The position numbers were made by a program, and so were the translations under genes. Below the pieces are notes generated by a model. It made no database searches. It was not told the DNA's origin and saw only the letters and a program-made list of their open reading frames with translations. A stretch of 64,000 nt of DNA, taken from the NCBI GenBank assembly GCA_040954595.2, contig CM082598.2:1178001-1242000 (forward strand). The letters are read 5' to 3'. Source of the stretch: Balanoglossus misakiensis (lineage: Eukaryota > Hemichordata). Within the stretch, counting starts at the first letter, position 1. The number at the start of each line of letters is the position of its first letter. This document shows positions 23,411 through 35,043 of the stretch, in pieces.

Positions 23411-24074
23411 ACTTTTTGAATATTACTATTCTTGATGTTTTTAGATTACAGCTTATAAGCTTACAGAAGTGTATTAAAGCCAAGGCTTACACTTAACAGC
23501 TGGGTGTCTGTGTTTAATGATTACATTACACTACATTGTAGATTTCAACAACTTTGCACAGTTATACTGGTTATACCAATGACACCTCTGCAAACCAAAC
23601 AATTTCTTCAGCCCCTTTGTGTTTGGTTTAGACAGGTTTACGTAATATGCATTTCTTTAAATACTTCTGCAATTAAACTCATTTCAATTAGTACTGTGTT
23701 GTACTCACTTGCATGTGATGTAATACTGTTCTGTCCTAGAATTGCAGCGTGTCCATTTCCGACTACTTCAGGATGCTGTAGACTATCTGTCACACGGTCT
23801 CCATGGAGATACAAATCTCACAGTACAATGTAGTCTCCTGTCATCAAAACAATTAAATAGTTAAGGTTATAAAGGGGGAAAAAGCAGTTTCTTGAAATAT
23901 ACCAAGTAAGATACAATTGGAAAAAAAAAAACATTTCTCTCTATTTGTTGTTGTCCCAACCACCCTAAAGGGTATCTATTAAAGCTAAGTTACAACAAAT
24001 AAAATGTTGGTGTCACCATGCAGAAAGGTGAATGAGATTATGAGAATGAAAAAATAATTGTCAATTTCTCTCAA

Positions 24075-24205
24075 ATTCAAAATGGCCGCCAATCTCTGTG
24101 TTAACTCTATGGAAAAAACTTAAAGTAGCGGTTTTCATGAAAAAAAGACGTTGAAAACTCAGTTTTCTTCTTTTTTTTTCAAAAAGACTCCCCACACGGT
24201 TAAAG
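24075..24205 (+). repeat. Dispersed repeat copy, forward orientation
   Basis: Partner of 11335-11445 in the opposite orientation: AAAATGGCCGCCAATCTCTG, a TTTTCTTCTTTTTTTTTC tract and GACTCCCCACAC. Non-coding. Confidence 0.55.
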
Positions 24206-25969
24206 TAAGCAAAGAATTTGAAGGTCTGAAGGACTTTTAATTTTCTGAGAAACGTGTACCATGCGAGATTTTACTGTCCGGAGTTAGGAATAGGATGCGG
24301 CTCTTGGCTAAGAACCCCCACGAAGCTGTAAGCCTTCATGAGCACATTCTTACACAACGCAAACGTTTTCAGGAGAACTGTTCAGTTTTGGGGACGGGTT
24401 TAACTCTTGACTTCTGAGCAATCATCAAAACAACTTGCTAGGGTCAAATGTAAGTCTATAAAACGCAGATATCTGACCGCGTCGAAGAATGGACATGGAT
24501 GATGTTTTCGTCTTGTGATGTGACAGAAAGTTTTACCCGCACCATATGTCGACTAGTACGACAATGAAATCCAACTTTTGACTTACATTTTGCTTCTGCT
24601 GTCCTTGATTCTTCTTCTTAACTATAATTTACATGTATAAACAACTGTAAAGTTCTTCTGTAATGATAATTTGGGAAGAGTCGTCGGCTCCAGGCATTTC
24701 TTCTGATTTGTTTATATACTTCGTAAGCAATGACGTCATGGATTACGTATATGTGATGTTGTGCGCCAACTACGGCCATTTACACTACATAATTTAAGAT
24801 ACAGTCAATGCATGCATGCTGTAAAAGTCTAAAACATATATGCGAGTAGGAAACTGTGCATATTTCAAAATGTGTACTGTACAAGGACTAATGTAAGCCT
24901 ACAATTTCTGTTAAATGCACACGTGAACCACATAAAAATAATGCGGTCACCAAAATAAGTGTGTAAGAAAATTTGCACTTGCAATTGTCAAGCTTGCAAG
25001 TTGAACCTCGACGTATCACTTCTATGGTCAATTGTTCAATTAAGATCAAACTCTCTCCTCAGAAACGAAAACATGTCGCTTTTTTAATCTTATGCGACAA
25101 TCTAGGACAGTTCATTCAAGCACATCTTCTTCTAGTAACCGTGATTCAAGTCCTAGTCAATAGTTATGTCCTCAGGTTGGCAACTGTTTGATTTATAGAA
25201 CGGCAAAGGTCAATTTTGATGATCACGTATCGAAACTGTACCACTGGATGAGTCATCAGTCTACCTGTCCTGCAAAAGCTGGTAGTCGTGGTGTTATTGT
25301 TCTTAAAGTGATTTTCTGCTTCACCTGGAAGGTAATTATGATTAGCAAACTTCAGAATTGTTTAGTAAACTTGTAAGCGCAGGTTTACAGAGGTAGCTTG
25401 TCAGATTCCGAGAAGTTCCTTCTTGATGTTCGCTGTCTGCTTCGATCAGTGTTCGGACTTTGCCCACTTCAGCCAACAAAGCCGAGGCTGTACTGTATGA
25501 AATTTGAACCAAAGCCTCGCGTAGACGCCATGGTGTTCTGAATCAGTCATTTTTCGCTGTGGCCAATATGACAAACCTTTTCCCAGTGGTCAGTTCATGG
25601 TTAAACCCCACGCATTCCGTGTATAACTTAATATAAGCTTATTCTGTGGACGAGATCTGCTCAAAACTCACTCGGACGGAATAAGGAACCATGTGGTTTT
25701 CACTGTGGTGTAGGCCTATACTACATTTTCAAGGGTCATAAATTTTTTTATGACTGGAAACGGGTATGAAGTGTCATGCAAGTTAGCTAAGGCTGAATTG
25801 TGGACTTCGCGTCAGTGAATGTTTGACCCAGGACCATTTGCAGGCCCTCAGCTCCTTCTGAAAACTGTCCACGTCAGGAGGACAGAGTAAAAGTGAAAAT
25901 GGCGAATCGTCTCCCAATAACTCACATTCAGGCGCCCTGTAAATTTTATTAACATATGTTCCAGGCAAT

Positions 25970-27505
25970 ATGGTACACCTGAGAAGTATTCTCTTCCTGT
26001 ATCTCGTGGTCATCTCGACCCAGCGTGTCACAACTTCAGAAACTTGCGATATGGATCAAAATGACTGTCATGGTCAAAGGTAAGCGAAAATCCAAGTCTT
26101 CAAATTTAGAATATTGTATCTTAAAATTTAGAATGTAAAGAGGGGCTTATTGTGATGGTGTAAAATTTTGAATGAGAGCAAAGATAATGTCTCAAAATTG
26201 AAATGCAAACTGGCCACCAATCTCGAGATAATTCTGTTTCGAGTCTTCCCCCATTTTTCTCATTTGCGTAGGAGTGTTCTGATTCTGAATGACGAGTGGG
26301 GAACATCCAAAGGCGGATTATCCAGCATGAATCGTCAGATTGCTTTCCAGGCAAAAGACGCCGGATTCCAGGTGTACGTGACAGTCTTGAAGACGGACGA
26401 TGATGACTTAGACGACGCCAAGGAAAAGGGGATCAATCTAGTTGTGGCGAAAGAACTCCAGGGTTTAGAGTTAAAACCAAACATTAATTCGCTGACGTTT
26501 TTCCACAAGGAATATTTCCCCGATTTAGAGAAAATACCAGACTTGAGTGTCATTATTGGGCATGTACCACTGACATCCGAGGCAGCCCTGTTGATCAGGA
26601 AGGAACGATTCCCGGATAAGAAAGTCTTCCTATTCATTCACGTGATACCAGAAGATATCGAACAACACAAGCAAGACTGGACACCTGAAAAGATGGCAAA
26701 ACGCGAGACTGATATTCTGAGATCGGCTGAAGAAGCCGATGTGGTGTTTTCTGTTGGCCCGAGAATCTACGACCACTTCAACATGAAATTCCGAGCTTCG
26801 GACAAAATTAAAAACCACATCAAGTATCTTCCGTCTCCCGACGATGAGTTCTTCGATGTTGAAATCCAACCACCAGAAGCCAGCCACCCTATCCAGATTC
26901 TAACATTCGGACGGGTTGCTGGCGTGGGAAATCTTAAAGGGTATGATATCGTCGCCTCAGCCATGAGCAAAGTTACTGAGATCTATCACCATATGAGATT
27001 ACCTGAACCCAAATGGATTGTTAGAGGGATCGCCACGGGACAACACGAAGAAAGTAAAGAGTATATTTTGAAGAACTTGAAGTCTGATGGGAAATACCTG
27101 GATTTCAAGTTATATCCATACGGCACACAGGACAATATCAGGAGAGATTTGAAGCAGAGTCACCTGGTACTGATGGCTTCCCGAACCGAGCCGTTCGGAT
27201 TGGTGGGGCTTGAAGCGATGGCGGCGGGAATACCAGTCCTGGTGACAACCAACTCGGGACTGGCCAAGTTCATCAGGGAAGAATTCCCGATGGAGTCCAG
27301 TCAAATGATCGTAGATGTTGGTGTTAATGATCTTGATCTTCCGAGTGACGTAGGCACTTGGCGCGACCGTATCATCGAAGTCTTGCGTGATAAATACAAC
27401 GTGCGGTTTCAGATGGCGCAAGACTTGAAGGAACGTCTGAGGCAATTAAATTCTGTCCGTCAGTCGCGGGCAAGGTTTCTGTTCGAGTTATTACACAGTT
27501 ACTGA
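25970..27505 (+). CDS. GT4-type (GT-B fold) glycosyltransferase with signal peptide (about 447 aa)
   Basis: Two exons: 25970-26079 and 26272-27505 (TGA). Exon 1 starts ATG GTA CAC and encodes a hydrophobic leader (LRSILFLYLVVIST), then an acidic Cys-containing stretch, and ends AG|GTAAGC. Exon 2 opens with LILNDEWGTSKGGLSSMNRQ, the N-terminal strand and Gly-rich turn of GT4 enzymes. The C-terminal domain holds SRTEPFGLVGLEAMAAGIPV, the E-x7-E nucleotide-sugar motif at about residues 343-351, and a preceding FGRVAGVGNLKGYDI segment. It resembles bacterial-type family 4 transferases that are common in marine invertebrates. The acceptor sugar is unknown. The leader suggests entry to the secretory pathway. 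A poly(A) AATAAATAAA lies about 30 bp past the stop, facing the 3' end of CNOT2. Confidence 0.85.
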
Positions 27506-28419
27506 GTGTGCTGTGATTTCCAGAAATGCTGAGAAATAAATAAAACGTACATGTAACAGAAAAACTATCTAATGTCATTGCTCATTTCATAGACAAATAG
27601 ACAGACAGACAGACAAATAGACCGACTGACTCAATATTTCTTTGGGTATCTTTATTGGACGAGAGGGTATCTGCCATCTTGAAACTGGTCGCTTACATGA
27701 TATTATTCAGTGTAACAAACAAAAATCTGCTTAGGGATAAGTGCTCTGACTTGTTTCCACTTTCCAATGATTAAATGAGAATTGCTTGAGAATCCTCTTG
27801 TATTGTTTTGTCAATTTCAGGGAATTAGCACACAGATCAAGACATACCCCCCTGTTGATACCAGCTATCTTCAAATTGGCAGTGTCTTGAAGACTTCAAT
27901 CTGTTGACTGACTATGATATCGAACAGAAATACAGAAAAAAAAAACAATACAGTATAGAATAACTAGTCTAAGTTGGAATACAGAAATAAACTATGTGAT
28001 TGATAATATTTAATACAAGAAATGTACACATAAAATATCTTATGTACATGTACACGTCAAAAAGCTTTTCCTTTCAAAAATCTCACAGAAAATATTACAA
28101 AACAAGGTATCTTGGTACATAAATTATAACCATGAAAAACAAATTGGAAAATCCATCTGTGATTGACATGTGTCAGTCATGCATGCTTGTCTCCGCCCAC
28201 TTGAGATTCAGTGGTAAAGTACGCAATCAATTTGATTGACAGTTCACTGAATTGATTGACAGGTGTCAACCCTGTCTGTCACAATTCTATGGCAAGAAAC
28301 AGTCATGCTGGATCAATCACAGACATATTTTGGTAAATTCACGATTAAGTAAATTCTCAATCATGATTGACAGTTTTTTTTCTTTCTTTCGTGCATGCAC
28401 CGTGACGTGATTGACAGCT
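27506..28419. other. Convergent 3' UTR region
   Basis: Between the glycosyltransferase (+) and CNOT2 (-). AATAAA for the forward gene lies near 27534-27545 and a reverse-strand AATAAA at 27656-27651 for CNOT2. An AGAC microsatellite lies near 27590-27620. The rest is presumed CNOT2 3' UTR. Confidence 0.6.
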
Positions 28420-31400
28420 TTAATGAACCATGACAGGAGTTGAGGAGGTGGGGTTATGACCAAATGAGGGCGGTAGGTGTGGCCTGTCTTCCAGTTTATC
28501 GTACTCCAAATGAAACTCTTTGGCCACCTTTCGCCAACCATGGCAATCGAAGAAATAGTAGGTGCCGCGCTCGTACGAGTTTGTTTTGACAGTTGGATCC
28601 ATTCCCGGCGCTCGTGTGATCCATACTCTCTCTTCCTTGTGATATCTCCAATCTCGGTTGTACCTATAAACACATACAAAATATTGTAAGAACGATGCCT
28701 ATGTTTAGAATAATGGCAATTCACAATAGGCGACACACATACATAAAACTAGCACAGAGCTATATTTTAACCCTTCCACTACCATGGTTCAGTCCAAACC
28801 CATTGTATACTACGGTAAAGTTAGACCTCTAAAGAGGGAACTGGGGATGAAAGGGTTGAAGAACTTGGAAAGTAGTGTACTCACAATTCAGCAGCTGCTG
28901 CTAGTTGCAAGACATCACCACCGTGCGTGTAGTAGAGATAGAATAACAGATCCTCTCCGTACCTACTCAATTTGATAGGTGCCAACTGAAAGAAACAGAA
29001 AAGATTTCAAACATCTACAAGCAGTGGGTTCTAGTATGCTTGCTTGGGGCGCCCTCAGTGGCCACTACAAGCGGTGCTTTCTAGTATACTTCCCTGGGAC
29101 GCCCTCAGTGGCAATCCAAGGAAGCAGGATACCCCAACAAAAATGTCAAATCGCGCATGATATTCAAAATGGCAGCAAACAACCAAAACTTGGAAAAAAG
29201 AGTTAATTTATTGTCTTAATTGTTTTAATACATACCTTGTCTCTAATGTGTACGTTTGTCAAGTATTCTTGGGGAACATGAAAGTCGATATCTTGAGGTC
29301 TGCACGGCGTATCAGCCCAGGGTGACGAAAACGTACTGTACAGGTTTCTGAAATGAAATATATAGATATCAATTATAAAATGTTGATAAAAATATCACCT
29401 GTTAACACAGCTCTCATTTTCATTCTACCTAATCTAAAATCTGAAATGGAAATAGCATCAATGACACTGTGCTCCCATTTCATAAGAATTTAGACACGTG
29501 TATAGCAGGCACTAATTTGTAAATTGTATATATAGGATCATGATTATACAGTTGTACATTTTAGAACATTATCAGATATTTTAGTAACTTGTGGACAGCA
29601 AGGTCTTTCTCACAGCCAGGAAAAGGTACTTACTCCGGTGAATTGAGATTGAGACCGAGGGTCGTCAGATCGCTGCCAAGTGCCAACGCCACAAGATTCG
29701 GGTCTGTCTCCGCGGCTTTGATGAACGTCAGCAAACCAACCATTCCAAACTGATCAGTCACCATTCCACCTGGTATACTCGTTATTTTACCTGCAGGTGA
29801 AGAGAAAAGAGTGAGCTAACCATGCCCCATTATTATCAACCTCTGCAAGCCTTGAAGTGGTCATCATAACAATGCAAGTTACCCACTGGCATCCGACTTA
29901 CCATCTGGATGTATCTGTATTCCTCGTTTACTTTGTTCACCGCTCGTTTTATCGCCCGGAAATCGTCCACTGTCCTTACTTGTGATGTCGTACGCATTGC
30001 CTGGTAAGAGGAGGGGCAGCCCTGTGCTAAATTTGTTCCCTACTGGTATACAAACACATTCTATACATATTAACATCTCTTTTCTGTACTCACTCTGTTC
30101 ACCCAAACACCTAAGCAAGGCCTTCCTTAGTGTCAATCGTATTTTACTGTGAGTAGCTGCGAACTTTGTAAACATATCTATTAGCCAGAATGGGATAAAC
30201 ATTGCTTTTCATTTCAGTAAGTATATGTGTGTGTGGTGGATGGGATGTATGTGTGGATTGGGTGTATGTGTGCATATATGTGCCTGTGTTCAAAGTTGTG
30301 TATGTGCATGGTTGACTGAATGTGTGTTTGTGCCTCAAACTATTCCTGTGAACTCCTGTTTTTTTTTACAAACCTGTTTTCATGCTGTTTGCATTGTTGG
30401 CACCCGGAAGTGCCGGGAAGTCTTCATTCTGAATCTGGAATTCCTGCTGCGGCTCCGTCTGCTTGTTGACCATTCCCACTGCAGTCCCGGAAAAGAATGG
30501 CAATACAAAGATGAGATGACAATTGAAGGAAAAACATCAAAAACACCTACAAACAAGATGCTTAACATTTTCATGTAAGTAGAATGGTCAACAAATCATT
30601 CGCCTCTCACAATGTAGCAGTCTAGTCAAAATCAGGAATGATCATATTGTTGTGGAAACGCGTAGTTCATACAGATGCCATCTCTTGCAAAAACACGCAT
30701 CAATTCCTTCTTCATCAACATTTGTATGTACATTTGTGTATAGTATTTCCTCTTCAAGAAAAACATTGAAACTGAACATCACAAAAACTCATAATTAATT
30801 ATCGTTATTTTTCCTGGGGTGAATACTGAATTGTTATTATCCACAGAATGACAAACTGGGGTGAAACAGTGCCACAGGGGGTCTTTGCAAAGGGGGGTGG
30901 GGGAGGGGGTACGAAGCATGCGACAGGTTTACTCTACCTAGATTAGTTTCCTTACCATACGCTGTTCTTCCAGCCATCGTACTCAGAGGGTTGAGGGGAA
31001 TGTTACTGTTGCTACTATCGCTTCCACGGCGCCCTCTATTGTTCAGCGCCGGGAAGTCGTTCAAGTCGAGTGTTGGTGCTGTGTCTGAAACTGAGATATT
31101 ACAGAGAGACAAATCCGTTATTATATCATCAGTGTGGCCTCTAACAAACATAATTTTTAAAAGCTTGGAGTGATTTTGAGGATTTCTAAAAATTTCTGAC
31201 CAATCACGTCAAGCCTGCTATATGTGAAATCTGCATACCCCCGGCTAAAATGGCAGACACCTCATAAACGACTACTTACATATACCAGCATTTGTAAATG
31301 AATTAGTGAACGATGGCTGACTGACACTGCTCATAACACCTGCTGTACTGAAGTTACTCTGTCCCCGTGTAATCCCAAAGCCACCAATACTCGTAGCTGG

Positions 31401-33864
31401 TGTCGTACCAATCCTACAGAATATAAACAGTTACATCAGCTGCAGGTGTGGGTCCAATACCATAAATAGGTTTTTACTTCGTGCTAGGGGGTCATATCAT
31501 TAGAATAATTGCATTCTGGGTAAAAGGTCGACAACTCACTGTAGTAAGACCTGATGAAATGATATATTACCTGTAAAAATGCAGTAAATGAATATAAATA
31601 CTTACGTTCCAAGCCCTATTCTTTGTTGCTGCTGCTGCTGTTGTTGTTTCTGTTGTTGTTGCATTGCTAGTATACTTGGAGACTGTCTGTTTGGACTCGC
31701 CAACCCCGAGGGCATTGCGTTTCCCCTGTTGGAGAGGTTCATGCTGCTTTGTGGGTTGTTGCTTGGTACTTGGTTGAAGAGCCCGCTGCGTGGACCCACT
31801 GACAATATCCCTCTGTAAGCAAAGGATGTGTATACAAGAATGTCCATGATTTCTTACTTAGAAATTACATTTAGAATTCGGATTAACCGTATTACCACTA
31901 TGGTTGAAATAGATATCCATGAGTTTGAACTTTGACCTATGACCTCACCTGCTGGGTGATGATGGTGGATGCTGTTGGAGACCTGATGGCATAGGCATTC
32001 CGCTGCTGGTCGGAGTCACATGACCTGGGATGTTACCGTGGTGACTTGTGACGGTTCTTCCCGGGAACTGTTGCGTCGGGTTTGGCATTCCTCGGGGGAC
32101 GTTTCCCATTCCTATACTTCCAATTCCTGGAAAACAACAATACGGATTGGTAGAAAATTTGTTTTGACATCGAGGTTGGTGAAAATGCACAAAAGATCAA
32201 TCAACTATCAACCAAAGGATTATTATGAATTATTTACCTTGCTGACCATAAAGACTTGCACCAAACTGTGACAAAGACTGCGACTGCGATCCAAGTAACT
32301 GAAATCATCAATGATAAAACACAAAGTCATTAATCAGGAACACAGATTGTTAGACAGTTCAGAAGTAGTTTATAACACCACCATTAATACTGTACACAAA
32401 TGCCAGAATCTTCAGATACTGCTTACAGGAGTTTGTCATATGATTAGGTTAACTAAAATACATAAAGTGTGCATACAAGCAGACATACCGAACTGATATC
32501 TTTCTCTGTTGTTCTGTGGGGTGGGAATATTGACTGATTGAAGAATAGATTTTGGTCCGTCAGATCACTTTCTTTGTAGAACCCCATTCTGTTCTTGTTT
32601 TTGTCACTTCCTCCTAGAAGAGAGCACAGTGGGTTATCAGTTTTGTAGTGTGTAGGTTGTAGAATTACGTTGTTACTTGGTTTCACCAATAAAATATTCT
32701 TTCCTTTAACCATGTGATTTTAAGTTGGAACATTCTCTTACCTGGTGACGACAGATCTGGTTGACTCTTTCTAGCTTCTTGCGACATACCAAATCTGTAA
32801 ATGATATGAAAATTATGTAGTTGTGCAGTCACCAAACTGTAGCGTGTCTTACTACACCAATTCAAAAGTGACTTGCATTCTAAGTAATGACTTTTCTGTT
32901 CACATGCAGTGTTTCTGATAGAAGTTAACTCAGAGACCGGAACAGGTCTGGCTGGTAGTGCCATCACAAATTAAGCACATTAGAGAAGTATTTATGACAC
33001 TGTCTAATCTAGAACATTTCAAAACAACATTAGCCAGCTTCATTTAAACACAAACACTGTCACATCATATTTCACAATAAACACGATAAACAACAGCACA
33101 GTCTACACAAACAATGACAATAACCTAACATTCGGCTAACCCAATGCTAGCCCAGTGCTAGGCAACCTGAAAAGGAGAGTTGATCCATACTGTATTCATG
33201 CATGCTGACTGAACATTTTTGTTACACATTAGATTTTCAAAATGACTCAAAATCTGCATATTATTTTGAGGCAACATGGCAACATACTTAAGTACAGTAT
33301 GGAGGTCAAGTCTGAATCAGGAAAATAAGAAGACAGAATATTTTAGTCGTCTCTTGCATAATATCAATACTTACTGGGTTGTCCATGAGAGATGGTCAGC
33401 CAATTGCAAGGGACGTCTAAGAAAAGTGAGAGTGTTGATAGTAGCAGTGGTAGTAGCATTGAAGGGTTTGCATTGTGAGAAATGTTACAATAAGCGAGTT
33501 ACAAGTGTTAGTGGGAGGACTGTGGTTAATGCACTGATGTCATACAAGACTAATCTACTGGTATGTATTGAAGAATAGCTGGCCAGGTGCAAATATCAGA
33601 TCTACTGTATCTTAACCACAAACAAAATAATTAATAAGATTGATTTTAGAGCATTTCACATGCTTCACTGTCAGTCAGTCAGTCCACATACTTAACATTT
33701 GCAAACATTTTAATTTGTATGCATTTTGCTATGGAATTTGTTTTGCTGCCACTTTATGTTATGATTGCATATAGCATATGTTTCTTCCACAATGTTCGTA
33801 CACTATAACTGAGTAAAAGTCCAACTTACTGTCCAAGATTGGGCATTTGGTTGAATTGCGCCAT
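28420..33864 (-). CDS. CNOT2: CCR4-NOT transcription complex subunit 2 (593 aa)
   Basis: Fourteen coding exons on the reverse strand: 33864-33830, 32794-32742, 32613-32489, 32298-32238, 32126-31949, 31812-31606, 31413-31280, 31084-30956, 30478-30374, 30042-29902, 29790-29634, 29347-29236, 28985-28885 and 28663-28420 (TAA). The N-terminus is low complexity, with a Gln run in exon 6. Two NDFPAL-type motifs (DLNDFPALN; QNEDFPALPG) match vertebrate CNOT2. The C-terminal NOT domain carries GGMVTDQFGMVGLLTFIKAA, DLTTLGLNLNSPE, PCRPQDIDFHVP, RYGEDLLFYLYY and RGTYYFFDC-HGWRKVAKEFH. CNOT2 pairs with CNOT3 on the CNOT1 scaffold and supports mRNA deadenylation. A noncoding upstream exon is likely, because an acceptor (TTTTATAG) precedes 33904. 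The reverse poly(A) signal is at 27656. Confidence 0.96.
28766..28858 (+). mobile_element. Palindromic short element, CCCTTTCACC family, copy D
   Basis: TTTAACCCTTCCACTACCATGG start and GGGGATGAAAGGGTT end. In the last intron of CNOT2. Confidence 0.8.
29022..29120. repeat. Two tandem units of about 50 bp
   Basis: TTCTAGTATGCTTGCTTGGG...CGCCCTCAGTGGC is followed at once by TTCTAGTATACTTCCCTGGG...CGCCCTCAGTGGC. Two diverged tandem copies in a CNOT2 intron. Confidence 0.65.
31622..31667 (-). repeat. CAG/CAA tract encoding polyglutamine in CNOT2
   Basis: A mixed CAA/CAG run in CNOT2 exon 6 encodes about twelve Gln broken by one Lys. The frame is intact. The mix of codons suggests a stable coding tract rather than a pure expansion-prone repeat. 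Confidence 0.85.
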
Positions 33865-33904
33865 TGTAAAAACACTGTTATAGCCAGCTAGCACCAGTGA
33901 CTAC

Positions 33905-35043
33905 CTATAAAAGAAAACAAGACGACATTTGTCAGATTTCTGTTTGGAAGCAACGAAACAAACATAATTGTATCTTTCTTAGTAAATTTTTGACACTTGC
34001 CACAATATACTAGTACATGTAGTACTCTGTTGGGCCATCAAAACATTACACCAACAGAACTATGGATCAAGGTACGTACACACACAACCGACCGAACACC
34101 TCGGATATACACATGTATACAAATACATTGTATAAAGGCAACGGATGGTGGGGGGGGGGGGGAATCCCCGACATGCGATGGGACGCGACGCCTCCTTTTA
34201 ACCCTCCCCCTGCACTTAATTATTGTGTTTATTAAAAATAGCGATGTAAGCGGTTAAATCGCGACAGAAATATCCGCGAAATCTACGATCGCCGCTTGGA
34301 AGAAATTCAAATATCGTGCACAACGTCATATGCATGGGCTTTCATTTGTCCAGTACACCCAACATGGCGGCCCGATCTTTGTCTTTAATGGGGCAATTTA
34401 CACGGCGTTTTTACCAAATAAAAAGCCTTAGACGCGTCATGAAGCCGTGTGTGGCGACAGGTTATGTCGTACCGTGTGATCCGCATTTGTGTACCGCGGA
34501 AATAAAGTAAAAACACATCTGTTTGTACCTTAATTTCAGCATAAATGACACCGTCTTTTCCTGGAACTGGAACAAACTGCTATATGATGGTGACCTTTAA
34601 CCTCTCCAAACCACATTAAATCTCGCGATATCTCGCTATGATGAGGGGATGTGTTGAACCCTATATATTATAAAGCCAGGGTTTGTTCACATCAAATGCA
34701 TTGAAGGAGTCTTCAAAAGCTCATGCATACAATATTCTATCCACCTGATTTAAGACAAAAACTCCAACCCTACTTGAAATAACAGAAAACTCAAATACAT
34801 TATTGTAATAATAGTATATGAGTCACTGAAGAAGGTATGCCTTGGTTCTAGACTAAAGGTCACATTGCCCCACCATGCAATCAGTTGTAATTTTGATTGA
34901 AGAAAGTTTGGTTTTAGATATGGTCACTTAATCATTAACCAATGTTTGCTACTTCTGTAGGAGTACATGCTAGTTTTGAATCAGTCAACCAAGTCCAAGA
35001 ATCCTACATATGCGGTCAAACTTAACAGTACTAATCTCTGAGG
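33905..35043. promoter_or_regulatory. Divergent upstream region of CNOT2 and PhnX
   Basis: A 1.1 kb spacer between two divergent starts. It contains a possible reverse-strand noncoding exon with a donor (ATTAAG|GTACAA) near 34525 and a C/G-rich segment at 34160-34500. A TCTCGCGATATCTCGC block near 34622-34640 is a relative of the TCTCGCGAGA promoter motif. A poly-G tract lies at about 34148-34161. No TATA box is obvious, which fits housekeeping-type promoters. Boundaries are approximate. Confidence 0.45.

Larger units (their letters stand above)
22379..25969. other. Receptor 3' UTR and repeat-rich spacer
   Basis: No gene recognised in 3.6 kb. It contains palindromic copy C (22789-22880), a repeat near 23285-23410 shared with a DEAF1 intron, an inverted-repeat fragment (23588-23644), a dispersed repeat (24075-24205) and a TGACGTCA site at 24731-24738. 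A short open stretch at 23218-23496 spans the shared repeat and is not accepted as a gene. The last few hundred bases should hold the glycosyltransferase promoter. Confidence 0.5.

Noticed and set aside
23218-23496. Forward ORF of 92 codons in the 23 kb spacer
   Set aside because: Most of it overlaps a dispersed repeat also found in a DEAF1 intron.
26168-26271. In-frame upstream extension of the glycosyltransferase exon
   Set aside because: The extension is intron sequence before a TTTGCGTAG acceptor; joining to exon 25970-26079 gives a leader peptide and keeps the frame.
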